DNA of 64,000 bases from NCBI RefSeq assembly GCF_024506395.1, contig NZ_JANIBO010000002.1:1-64000 (forward strand), read 5' to 3'. The notes under the pieces were generated by a model. It was given only the letters and a program-made list of their open reading frames with translations. It searched no databases and was not told the DNA's origin. The position numbers and the translations under genes are program-made. This document shows, piece after piece, positions 1-8,515 of this stretch (its first letter is position 1; each line of letters starts with the position of its first letter). Origin of the DNA: Cetobacterium sp. NK01. Lineage in GTDB: Bacteria; Fusobacteriota; Fusobacteriia; Fusobacteriales; Fusobacteriaceae.

Positions 1-939
1 ATGGAAAAAAGTTCTAAAATATATATAGCTGGTCATAGAGGCATGGTAGGGTCAGCAATAGTAAGAAGATTAGAAGAAAATGGATATACAAATATTATAT
101 ATAGAACTTCAACAGAGCTTGATTTAAGAAATCAAGCTGCTGTTGAAAAATTCTTTAAAGAGGAAAAGCCAGAGTATGTGTTTTTAGCAGCAGCAAAAGT
201 TGGTGGAATTCATGCGAATAACAGTTATCCAGCAGAGTTTATCTATGATAATTTGATGATAGAAACAAATATTATAAACTCTTCTTATAAAAATAAAGTT
301 AAAAAACTACTATTTTTAGGAAGCTCTTGTATATACCCTAAATTTGCACAACAACCTATAAAAGAGGAATATTTATTAACTGGTTCTCTAGAAGAAACAA
401 ATGAAGCTTATGCGATAGCAAAAATAACAGGGATAGAATTATGTAAGTTTTATAGAAGACAGTATGGGTGCGATTTTATATCAGCAATGCCAACAAATTT
501 ATATGGTATAAATGATAATTTTAATTTAGAAACATCGCATGTTATGCCAGCACTTATTAGAAAGTTTCATGAATCTAAAGTAAACAACTCTAAAGAAGTT
601 GTTATGTGGGGAACTGGAAAACCAAGAAGAGAGTTTATGTATGTTGATGATTTAGCAGATTCTTTAATTCATCTAATGTTAAATTATTCTGATGAAATAC
701 ATGTGAATCTTGGTACAGGAGAAGATATAGAGATTGGTGAGCTAGCTAACCTTATTAAAGAAATAGTTGATTATGAAGGAGAAATAGTAAATGATTTATC
801 TAAGCCAGATGGAACACCTAGAAAGCTTCTAGATGTAACAAGACTAAATTTAACAGGATTTAAACATAAAGTTGAGTTAAAAGAAGGAATCCAAAGGGTA
901 TATGAATGGTTTTTAAAGACTCAGGATGTGAAAAAATGA
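1..939 (+). CDS. fcl: GDP-L-fucose synthase
   Basis: NADPH-dependent epimerase/reductase that makes GDP-L-fucose from GDP-4-keto-6-deoxymannose for surface polysaccharide. The 312-residue length is normal for the family. The Rossmann motif [10 protein letters not shown] lies at residues 11-20, the catalytic serine region GSSCIYP at 107-113, and the Tyr/Lys pair YAIAK at 137-141. The motif NLYGINDNF and the [10 protein letters not shown] segment further on are also typical. The ATG is the first base of the window, so its ribosome site and promoter are not visible. The stop overlaps the next start as ATGA, which implies translational coupling. It opens a sugar-nucleotide and glycosyltransferase cluster, which supports a role in O-antigen or capsule building. 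Confidence 0.93.
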   Translation: MEKSSKIYIAGHRGMVGSAIVRRLEENGYTNIIYRTSTELDLRNQAAVEKFFKEEKPEYVFLAAAKVGGIHANNSYPAEFIYDNLMIETNIINSSYKNKVKKLLFLGSSCIYPKFAQQPIKEEYLLTGSLEETNEAYAIAKITGIELCKFYRRQYGCDFISAMPTNLYGINDNFNLETSHVMPALIRKFHESKVNNSKEVVMWGTGKPRREFMYVDDLADSLIHLMLNYSDEIHVNLGTGEDIEIGELANLIKEIVDYEGEIVNDLSKPDGTPRKLLDVTRLNLTGFKHKVELKEGIQRVYEWFLKTQDVKK

Positions 940-1769
940 TTTATGCAGTTAATTATTCTGATTTAAATTTTAAAGCTAAACAAAAATTAAATACTAACAG
1001 TGCTCTTAAAAATGGATTTAAAAAAGTTTTTGAATATGGTCCAGAAGATTTAGATTTAGATTTTAAAAAGAAAAATGAAGTGATTTTAAAAGAAAAAAGA
1101 GGTGGAGGATATTGGATTTGGAAGCCTTATATAATTTTAAAATCTTTAGAAAAAATATCAGAAGGAGATTATTTATTTTATTGTGATTCAGGAGCTATTT
1201 TTTTGAAAAATCCTATGGAATTAATTGATTATATGGAGAAAAATAAATTAGACATACTTCCTTTTGAATTGCCATTATTAGAAAAACAATGGACAAAAAG
1301 AGAAACTTTTGAAATATTAGATTGTAAGACTAAAAAATATATGAACAGTAATCAAATTTTGGCAACATATTTTATTTTAAAAAAAACAGATTTTACAGTA
1401 AAATTTTTCAAAGAATTTTTAGATAAAGTTCAAGATGAAAAATTAGTTACAGACATAAAATATATGACACAATATAAAGAATTTATAGACCATAGACATG
1501 ATCAATCTATTTTTAGTTTATTATGTAAAAAATATGAAATAATTCCATTTGTAGAGCCTACACAATATGGAGATTATCCATGGTTATATAATCAACATAA
1601 AAAATTTATTTTTATTGAAAGTAATGTAAATAGAATCCATTCTAAGAAAATTATATTATCATTAAGGAAGTCTAGTTTAATTAGAATGAAAATAAGAATT
1701 TTCATTCTTGATATTTTTGGAGAAAGTATTTTTAACAACTTAAGACAATTTAAGGAAATTTTAAAATGA
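936..1769 (+). CDS. putative glycosyltransferase-like capsule/O-antigen protein
   Basis: I start this gene at the ATG at 936, which overlaps the fcl stop (ATGA) and gives 277 residues; an in-frame ATG 30 nt upstream lies inside fcl. I do not recognise a precise family. The segment [12 protein letters not shown] near residues 45-56 and [13 protein letters not shown] near 72-84, with an acidic CDSG patch where GT-A enzymes carry DxD, suggest a nucleotide-sugar transferase. The pair [12 protein letters not shown] further on resembles the late motif of GT-A capsule transferases. There is no signal peptide or membrane segment, so it is probably cytoplasmic. It lies between fcl and a flippase with 4-nt overlaps on both sides. 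The function is inferred mainly from context. Confidence 0.6.
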   Translation: MIYAVNYSDLNFKAKQKLNTNSALKNGFKKVFEYGPEDLDLDFKKKNEVILKEKRGGGYWIWKPYIILKSLEKISEGDYLFYCDSGAIFLKNPMELIDYMEKNKLDILPFELPLLEKQWTKRETFEILDCKTKKYMNSNQILATYFILKKTDFTVKFFKEFLDKVQDEKLVTDIKYMTQYKEFIDHRHDQSIFSLLCKKYEIIPFVEPTQYGDYPWLYNQHKKFIFIESNVNRIHSKKIILSLRKSSLIRMKIRIFILDIFGESIFNNLRQFKEILK

Positions 1770-3055
1770 AAATAAGAAGTAAATTTTTAGAAGAAATATT
1801 ATTTAATTATATATCAAAAGCTTTTTTAATGGGAGTAGGATTTATATTAATTCCATTAGTAATTAGATATTTAGGAAGTGAAAAATATGGTATTTGGGTA
1901 ACTGTAATGACGCTAATTTCTTGGGCACAAATAAGTGATTTTGGGATAGGAAATGGACTCAGAAACAAAATAACAGAAAATTATGCAAATAAAAATATTG
2001 AGAATTTGAAAAAATATGTTTCAACAGCTTACATAACTTTAACGGGGATATCAGTATTAATATTTTTTTTAGGAATATTAATTTTTTATATTTTAAATTT
2101 TCAAAATGTATTTAATACTAATATAAGTGAAGCAGAAATTAAAGTATGTTTAATAATAACATTGTTTAGTTTTTCAGTTAACTTTATATTAGGATTAAGT
2201 AAAAATATAGCAAATGCTATTCATAAAAGTTATTTAGTAGGATTTAGTCAAGTTTTTTATTCGATTTTACTGATAATAATGATTTTATTATTATTTAAAA
2301 TACAAGTAAAAGAAAAATTAATTAGTATATCCTTAATATATTTTATTTCTACGACAATTGCTAATATTGTTTTAAGTATAAAAATATTTCAAGAAAAATA
2401 TTTTCAACCTAAACTTATAAATTTTGATAAAAATTTAGTAGGTGAAATTTTAGGAGTAGGAATAAAATTTTTTATAATCCAAGTTAGCCTTTTAATATTA
2501 TTTTCAACAGATTCTATAATAATTACAAAATTTTTGGGACCACAGCAAGTAACTAAATATAGTTTAATTGAAAAAATATTTAGTACAATAGTTAACTTAT
2601 ATTCAATTTTATTGGTTGGATTATGGTCAAAAGTAAGTAAAATAGAAGCTCAAGGAAAATTAAAATCTATAAACAAACTCATGTTGAAATTTAAATTAAC
2701 ATTAATTCCAGTTTTTTTAGTAACATTAGTAATTTTTATTTTTTTTAATAGAATTATATTTATTTGGACAAAAGAAAATCTTTATTATGAATTTTATATA
2801 AGATTTGTATTTTTTATTTATACAATGTTAATGGTTTGGTCTGGAATTAGCTTAAATATAGTTAATGGATTAGGAAAATTAAAATTACAAATGTGGTTAT
2901 ATATTATAGCAGCTATTTTTAATATTCCTCTTTCAATATATTTTATAAAATATTTAAATTTAGGAATTATGGGAGTGAAGTTAGCGACTTTAATTTGTCT
3001 TTTGCCAATAGGAATTTTAATACCATATCAAGTGAAAAAAATTTTAAATAATTAA
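1766..3055 (+). CDS. Wzx-type polysaccharide flippase
   Basis: A 429-residue, very hydrophobic protein with about 12 predicted membrane helices, matching polysaccharide-export (MOP superfamily) flippases in length and layout. The N-terminal part contains the typical YLGSEKYGIWVTVMTLISW stretch (residues 31-49) followed by DFGIGNGLRNKI. It would flip undecaprenyl-linked oligosaccharide across the inner membrane. The start ATG overlaps the previous stop by 4 nt. Composition is even more AT-rich than pgm/galU, as is common for exchangeable O-antigen genes. A teichoic-acid or other lipid-linked glycan flippase would look the same; the substrate cannot be read from sequence. Confidence 0.85.
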   Translation: MKIRSKFLEEILFNYISKAFLMGVGFILIPLVIRYLGSEKYGIWVTVMTLISWAQISDFGIGNGLRNKITENYANKNIENLKKYVSTAYITLTGISVLIFFLGILIFYILNFQNVFNTNISEAEIKVCLIITLFSFSVNFILGLSKNIANAIHKSYLVGFSQVFYSILLIIMILLLFKIQVKEKLISISLIYFISTTIANIVLSIKIFQEKYFQPKLINFDKNLVGEILGVGIKFFIIQVSLLILFSTDSIIITKFLGPQQVTKYSLIEKIFSTIVNLYSILLVGLWSKVSKIEAQGKLKSINKLMLKFKLTLIPVFLVTLVIFIFFNRIIFIWTKENLYYEFYIRFVFFIYTMLMVWSGISLNIVNGLGKLKLQMWLYIIAAIFNIPLSIYFIKYLNLGIMGVKLATLICLLPIGILIPYQVKKILNN

Positions 3056-3061
3056 AAAAAT

Positions 3062-3320
3062 TCAAGAAAATATCTAGAATGTTAGTATTTAAAAAGTATA
3101 CAGAAAGAAAAATATAAAGCTTATATCAGTTTCTATTGGATGAAATGATAAAGTAAAATTTACTGCTTTGTTGGAAGATTTTTCCTCTGATGAAACTGGA
3201 AATATAATTAGAGATACAAAAACTATAATTTATGAGGTAAATGATAATATTTTGATCTCTTAAAAAAATAGCATACAAGATATAAAAAATATTATTAAAT
3301 ATAATGAGTTAAAAAAATAG
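3062..3320 (+). pseudogene. decayed gene remnant between flippase and transferase
   Basis: No intact reading frame exists in this 273-nt gap, but pieces read like protein. Around 3155-3262 one frame gives KFTALLEDFSSDETGN followed by about 20 more residues and a stop. A shift by one base then gives KNSIQDIKNIIKYNELKK and a stop at 3318-3320, right before the ribosome site of the next gene. An in-frame stop precedes the first piece. This looks like the tail of a gene broken by at least one stop and one frameshift. The parent family is not recognised. Confidence 0.4.
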
Positions 3321-3328
3321 GAGTTTTT

Positions 3329-4306
3329 ATGTATGAAGTTTGGTATGTATCTTGTCATGGCTTTGGTCATATAACAAGGTGTATTGCTCAAATAGAAAGA
3401 AAATTAGAATCAGATAAGAGTTATAATTGTATAATTATTTGTGAAGAAAATCAAATAGATTTTGTAAAACTTTATTTAAAAGAGTTTTTAGATAGGATTA
3501 TTTTAAGAGAAGCACTAACGGATATAGGATTAATAAATAAAATTAATAGTTTAGAAGTTGATAAAAAGAAATTAGAGTCTAAATTAAAAATATTTATAAA
3601 ATCTTGGGATAGTTTATTAAAAAAAGAGATAGAATTTTTAAAAAATTATGAAATAGGAGATATATATTGTGATATATCTCCTATTGGAGTTATAGTTAGT
3701 AAAAAGTTAAATAAAAAAATAAATTTAATTACTAATTTTACTTGGTATCAACAATATAAGCATTTGAAATTAGATAATTATATTATTAAAAAATATTTAG
3801 AGCTAGATAAAATGATAGATAATTTATATATTTATCCATTAAATTTAGATTTTTCATATATAAACCCTAAAATAATAAAGATGGGGTTTATTTGTAGAAA
3901 AATAGATAATAAAAAAATTCAAAATATAAAAGAAAAATATGGTAAATCTATTTTTATATCTTGTGGTAAATCAGCTCAACTTGAAAAAATAGTTGTAAAA
4001 AATTTTAAAGGGACAATTTTTACAACAAGTGGAGTAGATGTAGAAAATAAAGACGGAATAGTTATAGAATTACCAGTAGATATACTAGATACTCAAAATT
4101 ATATAGGAGCATCTGAATTAGTTATAGCAAAAGCTGGTTGGGGAACTGTTGCAGAATGTATATGTAATAAAAAAAGAATGATTTTATTAGAAAGAAAAGG
4201 AGTGTTAGAAGATACTCATATAATAAATGAATTGAAAAAAATATCAAATACAAAATCTATAAAAATAGAAAAACTAAAATGTTTAGATTATTTAGATATA
4301 AAATAG
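3329..4306 (+). CDS. GT28/MurG-like glycosyltransferase
   Basis: A 325-residue protein with an N-terminal glycine/histidine loop (SCHGFGHITRC, residues 8-18) and a C-terminal donor-sugar region containing AGWGTVAECI and KRMILLER, the pattern of the GT-B fold in MurG and related GT28 enzymes. It would move a sugar from a nucleotide donor onto a lipid or glycan acceptor at the inner face of the membrane. The start ATG follows the site GGAG with a 5-nt spacer. It ends 16 nt before pgm. No signal peptide is seen. The donor and acceptor are unknown, and a non-catalytic glycosyltransferase-like protein is possible. Confidence 0.65.
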   Translation: MYEVWYVSCHGFGHITRCIAQIERKLESDKSYNCIIICEENQIDFVKLYLKEFLDRIILREALTDIGLINKINSLEVDKKKLESKLKIFIKSWDSLLKKEIEFLKNYEIGDIYCDISPIGVIVSKKLNKKINLITNFTWYQQYKHLKLDNYIIKKYLELDKMIDNLYIYPLNLDFSYINPKIIKMGFICRKIDNKKIQNIKEKYGKSIFISCGKSAQLEKIVVKNFKGTIFTTSGVDVENKDGIVIELPVDILDTQNYIGASELVIAKAGWGTVAECICNKKRMILLERKGVLEDTHIINELKKISNTKSIKIEKLKCLDYLDIK

Positions 4307-4322
4307 GGGAAGGATTTGTAAA

Positions 4323-6026
4323 ATGGATAAATTTACATTAAAAAATTACAACAATTGGTTAACATCAGATTATATTGACTTAAAAGATAGAGAAGATTTA
4401 GAGAGTATTAAAGAAAATGAGGCAGAAATAGAAGATAGATTTTATACAAACCTTTCTTTTGGAACTGGTGGAATGAGAGGAGTTAGAGGAGTTGGTATCA
4501 ATAGAATTAACAAATATACTATTAGAAAAGCAACTCAAGGACTTGCTAACTATATTTTAGAGTCTACTGGTGAAATAGGGAAGAAAATGGGCGTTGCTAT
4601 AGCTTATGATTGTAGAATTGGTTCTGAAGAGTATGCGCTAAATGCTGCTTTGGTTTTAGCTGGAAATGGAATTAAAGCATATCTTTTTAAATCTCTTAGA
4701 TCAACTCCTGAGCTTTCATTTGCTGTAAGAGAATTAAAGTGTATTGCTGGTATAGTTGTAACAGCTTCTCACAATCCACAAGAGTATAATGGATATAAAG
4801 TTTACTGGAATGACGGTTGTCAAATAATTGAACCTCAAGCTAGTGGAGTTGTAAACAGTGTTAATGCTATCAATTCATTTGATGAAATTAAACTTTTAAC
4901 TAAAGAAACTGCTATTCAAGAAGGACTTTTAGAATATATTTCTGAAGATATGGATACTAAGTTTATTGAGGCTGTTAAAAAGCAAATTATTCATAACGAG
5001 ATTCCAGGGAAAGAAAATTTTAAAATTGTTTATTCACCATTACATGGAACTGGTGGAAGACCAGTTAAAAGAGTTTTTGATGAAACTGGATTTAAATCGA
5101 TCTATATAGTAACTGAGCAAGAACAACCTGATGGAAATTTTCCAACTTGTTCATATGCTAATCCAGAGGATCCAGCAGTTTTTAAATTAAGCATAGAGTT
5201 AGCAGAGAAAGTTGGAGCCACACTATGTATGGCAAATGACCCTGATGCAGATAGAATTGGTGTAGCAGTAAAGGATGAAAAAGGAGAATGGATCTATCCA
5301 AATGGAAACCAGATTGGTCTTCTTTTAATGAATTATATTTTAGAAAACAAAAAAAATATACCTAAAAATTCAGCAGTTGTATCTACCGTAGTTTCAACAC
5401 CTATGCTAGATATTGTTGCTAAAGAAAAAGGAGTAAAGATTTTTAGAACTTTAACTGGATTTAAATTCATTGGAGAAAAAATCAAAGAGTTCGAAGAGGG
5501 AAAATATGATGCTACATTCTTAATGGGTTTTGAAGAGTCTTATGGTTATCTTGTAGGAACACATGCTAGAGATAAAGATGCAGTTGTATCTACTTTATTA
5601 ATAGCTGAGATGGCGGCTTATTATAGTAGCATTGGATCATCAATTCCAAAAGAATTAAAAAAATTATATGAAAAATTTGGTTACTATAGAGAAGGAATAA
5701 TTGCTATTACAAAAAAAGGAAAAGATGGTGTTGAAGCTATTAGTAAAATAATGTCAAATCTTAGAGCTAATGTTTCTAACTCTTTACTAGGTAAAGCAAT
5801 CGTATCAAAAAGAGATTTTAGTCTTGGATATGAAGGGTTACCAAAATCAGATGTTATTCAATTTGTATTAGAGGATAATACATATATTACAGCTAGACCT
5901 TCTGGAACAGAACCAAAAATAAAATATTACTTCTGTGTCGTTGGAAAAACAGAGATAGAAGCAAACGAAAAATTAATAAAAATCATGAAAAAGTTTGAGG
6001 AGTTTATAGATGAAAAAAGTAACTAA
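4323..6026 (+). CDS. pgm: phosphoglucomutase/phosphomannomutase
   Basis: Interconverts hexose-1- and hexose-6-phosphate, feeding UDP-sugar synthesis with the adjacent galU. At 567 residues it matches the long Firmicutes/Fusobacteria PgcA type. The active serine lies in [16 protein letters not shown] (residues 147-162, Ser149), the metal loop in [11 protein letters not shown] near 305, the sugar-binding loop in GFEESYGYL near 400, and the phosphate-binding loop in [12 protein letters not shown] near 530. The ribosome site GGGGAAGGA precedes ATG 4323. Its last 17 nt overlap the galU start in another frame, so the two are probably co-translated. Confidence 0.93.
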   Translation: MDKFTLKNYNNWLTSDYIDLKDREDLESIKENEAEIEDRFYTNLSFGTGGMRGVRGVGINRINKYTIRKATQGLANYILESTGEIGKKMGVAIAYDCRIGSEEYALNAALVLAGNGIKAYLFKSLRSTPELSFAVRELKCIAGIVVTASHNPQEYNGYKVYWNDGCQIIEPQASGVVNSVNAINSFDEIKLLTKETAIQEGLLEYISEDMDTKFIEAVKKQIIHNEIPGKENFKIVYSPLHGTGGRPVKRVFDETGFKSIYIVTEQEQPDGNFPTCSYANPEDPAVFKLSIELAEKVGATLCMANDPDADRIGVAVKDEKGEWIYPNGNQIGLLLMNYILENKKNIPKNSAVVSTVVSTPMLDIVAKEKGVKIFRTLTGFKFIGEKIKEFEEGKYDATFLMGFEESYGYLVGTHARDKDAVVSTLLIAEMAAYYSSIGSSIPKELKKLYEKFGYYREGIIAITKKGKDGVEAISKIMSNLRANVSNSLLGKAIVSKRDFSLGYEGLPKSDVIQFVLEDNTYITARPSGTEPKIKYYFCVVGKTEIEANEKLIKIMKKFEEFIDEKSN

Positions 6027-7617
6027 AGCAGTTATACCTGCAGCAGGATTAGGAACTAGAGTGCTACCTGCAACAAAGGCACAACCGAAAGAGATGGTGC
6101 GACACGTTGCATAGTGAAAAGCTATGCCACATCTAGAGTTTAGCGATAAACTAAAGATGGAGAACTATATAACTGAGAGGTGGAATGAAGGAGTAACGTC
6201 CTGAAACGCCTCCCCTAATACTCCGATATGCGATTAAATTCTAACTAAATTTAGTGGTGTAAAGCTCGGTGAAGTCGGCTGAGAACTACTCCTAACATGT
6301 TATGATGAGGAAATGCGAACCAGAGGCGGTCGAGGTAGTGATAGGTCGGGGGTCGAATCTATATGGTGAGAATGCACTGTGGTGCTGACAAAGTTACGAA
6401 TGTACAGGCCTAGAATGGGATATACCAGAAATGGTATACTTGGAAAAATCCAAGGTAAGTGGCGATGAGTAAGTATCGTCTCAATGAAAGTCGCTATATT
6501 GTTAAAGGCAATATCAAGCTTACAGGTCTAGAGTAACCACCTAAGTAGATTCTATGATAAGTTATATGGAACGTGGAAAGCGAAGCACAACAAAACAGCT
6601 TAGTTAGAGCGTTGGTGAATATAAGTTAAATAAACTTTAACGAAATTTCTTTAGCTTTGTGAGAGTAGGGGCATAGTACCAATGAAACCATGATAATAAG
6701 TGGTGGAGGGATAGCCCCAAGTCAGCATTTATAGATGTTGATGGAACGCCGTGTGCGGTGAAAGTCGCACGCACGGTGTGGGACGGGGGAAAACTTAGAG
6801 ATAACTTCAAAGAGTTACCTATCGTCATTTGGTCATTGTTGATAAACCTTCACTTCAATATATTGTTGAAGAGCTTGTAGAATCTGGAATAGAAGATATA
6901 CTAATTGTAACAGGAAGAAATAAAAATTCCATTGAGGATCATTTTGATCACTCATTTGAATTAGAAAACACTTTAGCTAGACATGGAAAGGATGAACTAT
7001 TAGAAAAAGTTGAAACTATTCATGGAATGGCAAATATATACTATGTTAGACAAAATCATCCATTAGGACTAGGACATGCAATATTAAAAGCTAAAAGCTT
7101 TATAGGAGACGATCCTTTTATCATAGCTCTTGGAGATGACATTATGTATAATCCAGAGAAAGAGGTAACAAAACAACTTATAGAAAAATACGAGGAGTAT
7201 GGACACTCTATAATTGGAGTCCAAGAGGTTGAACCTAAAGATGTATCAAAATATGGAGTTATAAAACCAGTGGAAGAGTTAGATTCTAAAACTGTAACTA
7301 TGTGTGACTTTGTAGAGAAACCAAAATTAGAAGAAGCACCATCATTAAAGGCTTGTTTAGGAAGATATCTATTAACACCAGATGTATTTCAATATTTAGA
7401 AAATACAGCTCCTGGAAAAGGTGGAGAGATCCAATTAACAGATGGAATTTTAGCAATGATAAACGACAATAAAAAAGTACTCGCATATAATTTTGATGGA
7501 ATAAGGTATGATATAGGAAATAAGATTGGATTATTAAAGGCTAATATAGAGTTTGGTTTACGTAATAATGAAACTAGTGAAGACTTAAAAAAGTATCTAA
7601 AAAGCATAAAAATATAG
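6010..7617 (+). CDS. galU: UTP-glucose-1-phosphate uridylyltransferase, split by a group II intron
   Basis: Makes UDP-glucose from UTP and glucose-1-phosphate. Exon 1 is 6010-6096 and exon 2 is 6829-7617, separated by a 732-nt intron. Exon 1 encodes 29 residues including the nucleotide loop AAGLGTR and ending ATKAQPKEM. Exon 2 restarts with [15 protein letters not shown], exactly where GalU proteins continue. Joined in frame they give 291 residues, the normal length, with LGDDIM and the FVEKP segment intact. The start has an AGGAG site 7 nt upstream and overlaps pgm by 17 nt. Without splicing the reading frame stops at 6112-6114 after 34 residues. A strong SD-led start in exon 2 is absent (it would begin with TTG), so function should depend on RNA splicing. 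Confidence 0.9.
6097..6828 (+). mobile_element. ORF-less group II intron inside galU
   Basis: The element begins GTGCGAC, the standard 5' end of bacterial group II introns (GTGYG), directly after the galU ATG codon 29. It ends at ...CGTCAT, where galU resumes in phase 0. Its GC content is visibly higher than the neighbours. A 34-nt domain V is at 6746-6779 and a domain VI with a candidate branch adenosine at 6821, 8 nt from the 3' end, follows. No reverse-transcriptase/maturase frame is present (the only ORF, 63 codons on the other strand, is unrelated), so mobility and perhaps splicing need a protein encoded elsewhere. CGTCTC at 6478-6483 could pair with the last six exon-1 bases GAGATG (one G-U) as EBS1-IBS1, but I could not fold domain I to confirm it. 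Confidence 0.92.
6746..6828 (+). ncRNA. group II intron domains V and VI
   Basis: Domain V folds into the canonical 34-nt hairpin: lower stem ACGCCGTGT with GCACGGTGT (one or two G-U pairs), two-base bulge AC at 6769-6770, upper stem GCGGT/GTCGC and GAAA tetraloop at 6760-6763. The catalytic triad position reads CGC. Domain VI closes with GACG (6782-6785) and CGTC (6823-6826), with an unpaired A at 6821. Confidence 0.9.
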
Positions 7618-7791
7618 ATTTTATAAGATAAAGTATTTAAAAATAAGTATAGTTTCATGGAATTACTATTTAACGTACAAAAGTCCAAAAAAATGACTGC
7701 GTAATTTGAGATTTAAGGTATGTATAAAAAAATATCCTATAAAATACTCGTTAGGTTAAAAAATGATATATAAAAGCGTAAAAAGCTAAAT

Positions 7792-7838
7792 AAAGGCATG
7801 TTTGTGAAATGTATTACAAATATGCCCTTTTTTTATTA
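7792..7838 (+). terminator. intrinsic terminator after galU
   Basis: Arms AAGGCATGTTTGTG and TACAAATATGCCCTT pair over about 12 bp with two G-U pairs, followed by a T run at 7828-7834. The rest of the 350-nt gap 7618-7967 holds no ORF that I can support. Confidence 0.75.
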
Positions 7839-7888
7839 TTAAAATTTATTTATAAAATATATTCAAATATTTAAATATTGAATGTTCA

Positions 7889-7917
7889 TTGATTTATTAA
7901 ACTTTATAGGGTATATA
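7889..7917 (+). promoter_or_regulatory. sigma-70-type promoter of the peptidase operon
   Basis: TTGATT at 7889-7894 and TATATA at 7912-7917 are separated by exactly 17 bp, about 50 nt before the GTG start at 7968. Confidence 0.6.
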
Positions 7918-7967
7918 TTTGATTATATACAAACGTTTAACTAAAAAGTTTAAAAAGAGGTGTTTAA

Positions 7968-8501
7968 GTGAATTTAGATAGTATTTATGATTTAAAGATA
8001 GAGGATATAGCTTTGGGATATATTTATAATGAGAAAAAAAGAGATTTTACATGTATCTTTTGTGGAGAAAACTTTGATGAAGGAATAATCTATGAAGATG
8101 ATCGTAATTTTATAACAGCCAAAAGAGCAATAGAGAAACATATTGAAAGAGAGCATGAAGGAGTATTAAAAACTTTGTTATCTTTAGAAAAAGATATAAC
8201 TGGATTAACAGAGATACAAAGCAAGATAATAACAGGTCTTATGGAGAAAAAAGAGAGTAAAAAATTAGCTGAAGAGATGGGAATATCTCCATCTACAGTG
8301 AGAACACATAAGTTTTATCTGCAAAAACTAAAAAGACAATCAAAAATATTCTTAACGATAATGAACTTATTAGAAATTTCAGAGGGCGAAGATGAGATTG
8401 AAGAGTGCTTAAAATCTAAAAAAATGAATGAAGAGATTTTAAAAAATAGTTGTGAGAGCAATACTTTACATCCATTTTTTACACAGTATAATTTAAAATA
8501 A
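7968..8501 (+). CDS. Zn-finger plus LuxR-like HTH regulator
   Basis: A 177-residue protein starting at GTG with AGAGGTG upstream. The N-terminal half contains a C-x2-C...H-x4-H pattern (FTCIFCGENF near residues 22-31, then EKHIEREHEG), a likely zinc finger. Residues about 85-125 form a helix-turn-helix of the LuxR kind (LTEIQSKIITGL, then AEEMGISPSTVRTHKFYLQKL). No signal peptide is present. It is first in a run of four same-strand genes with 14-15-nt gaps, so it probably controls the peptidase/transport operon that follows. The effector is unknown; redox or metal sensing through the zinc site is only a guess. Confidence 0.65.
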   Translation: MNLDSIYDLKIEDIALGYIYNEKKRDFTCIFCGENFDEGIIYEDDRNFITAKRAIEKHIEREHEGVLKTLLSLEKDITGLTEIQSKIITGLMEKKESKKLAEEMGISPSTVRTHKFYLQKLKRQSKIFLTIMNLLEISEGEDEIEECLKSKKMNEEILKNSCESNTLHPFFTQYNLK

Positions 8502-8515
8502 TTTTGGGGGAGATT

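Noticed and set aside
6637-6828. 63-codon reverse-strand ORF in the galU intron
   Set aside because: Runs through domain V/VI and has no reverse-transcriptase motif; it is a chance frame in structured RNA.
6010-6829. galU as a broken pseudogene
   Set aside because: Exon ends join exactly in frame at group II boundaries and both exons are well conserved; interruption by an intron explains the gap better than decay.
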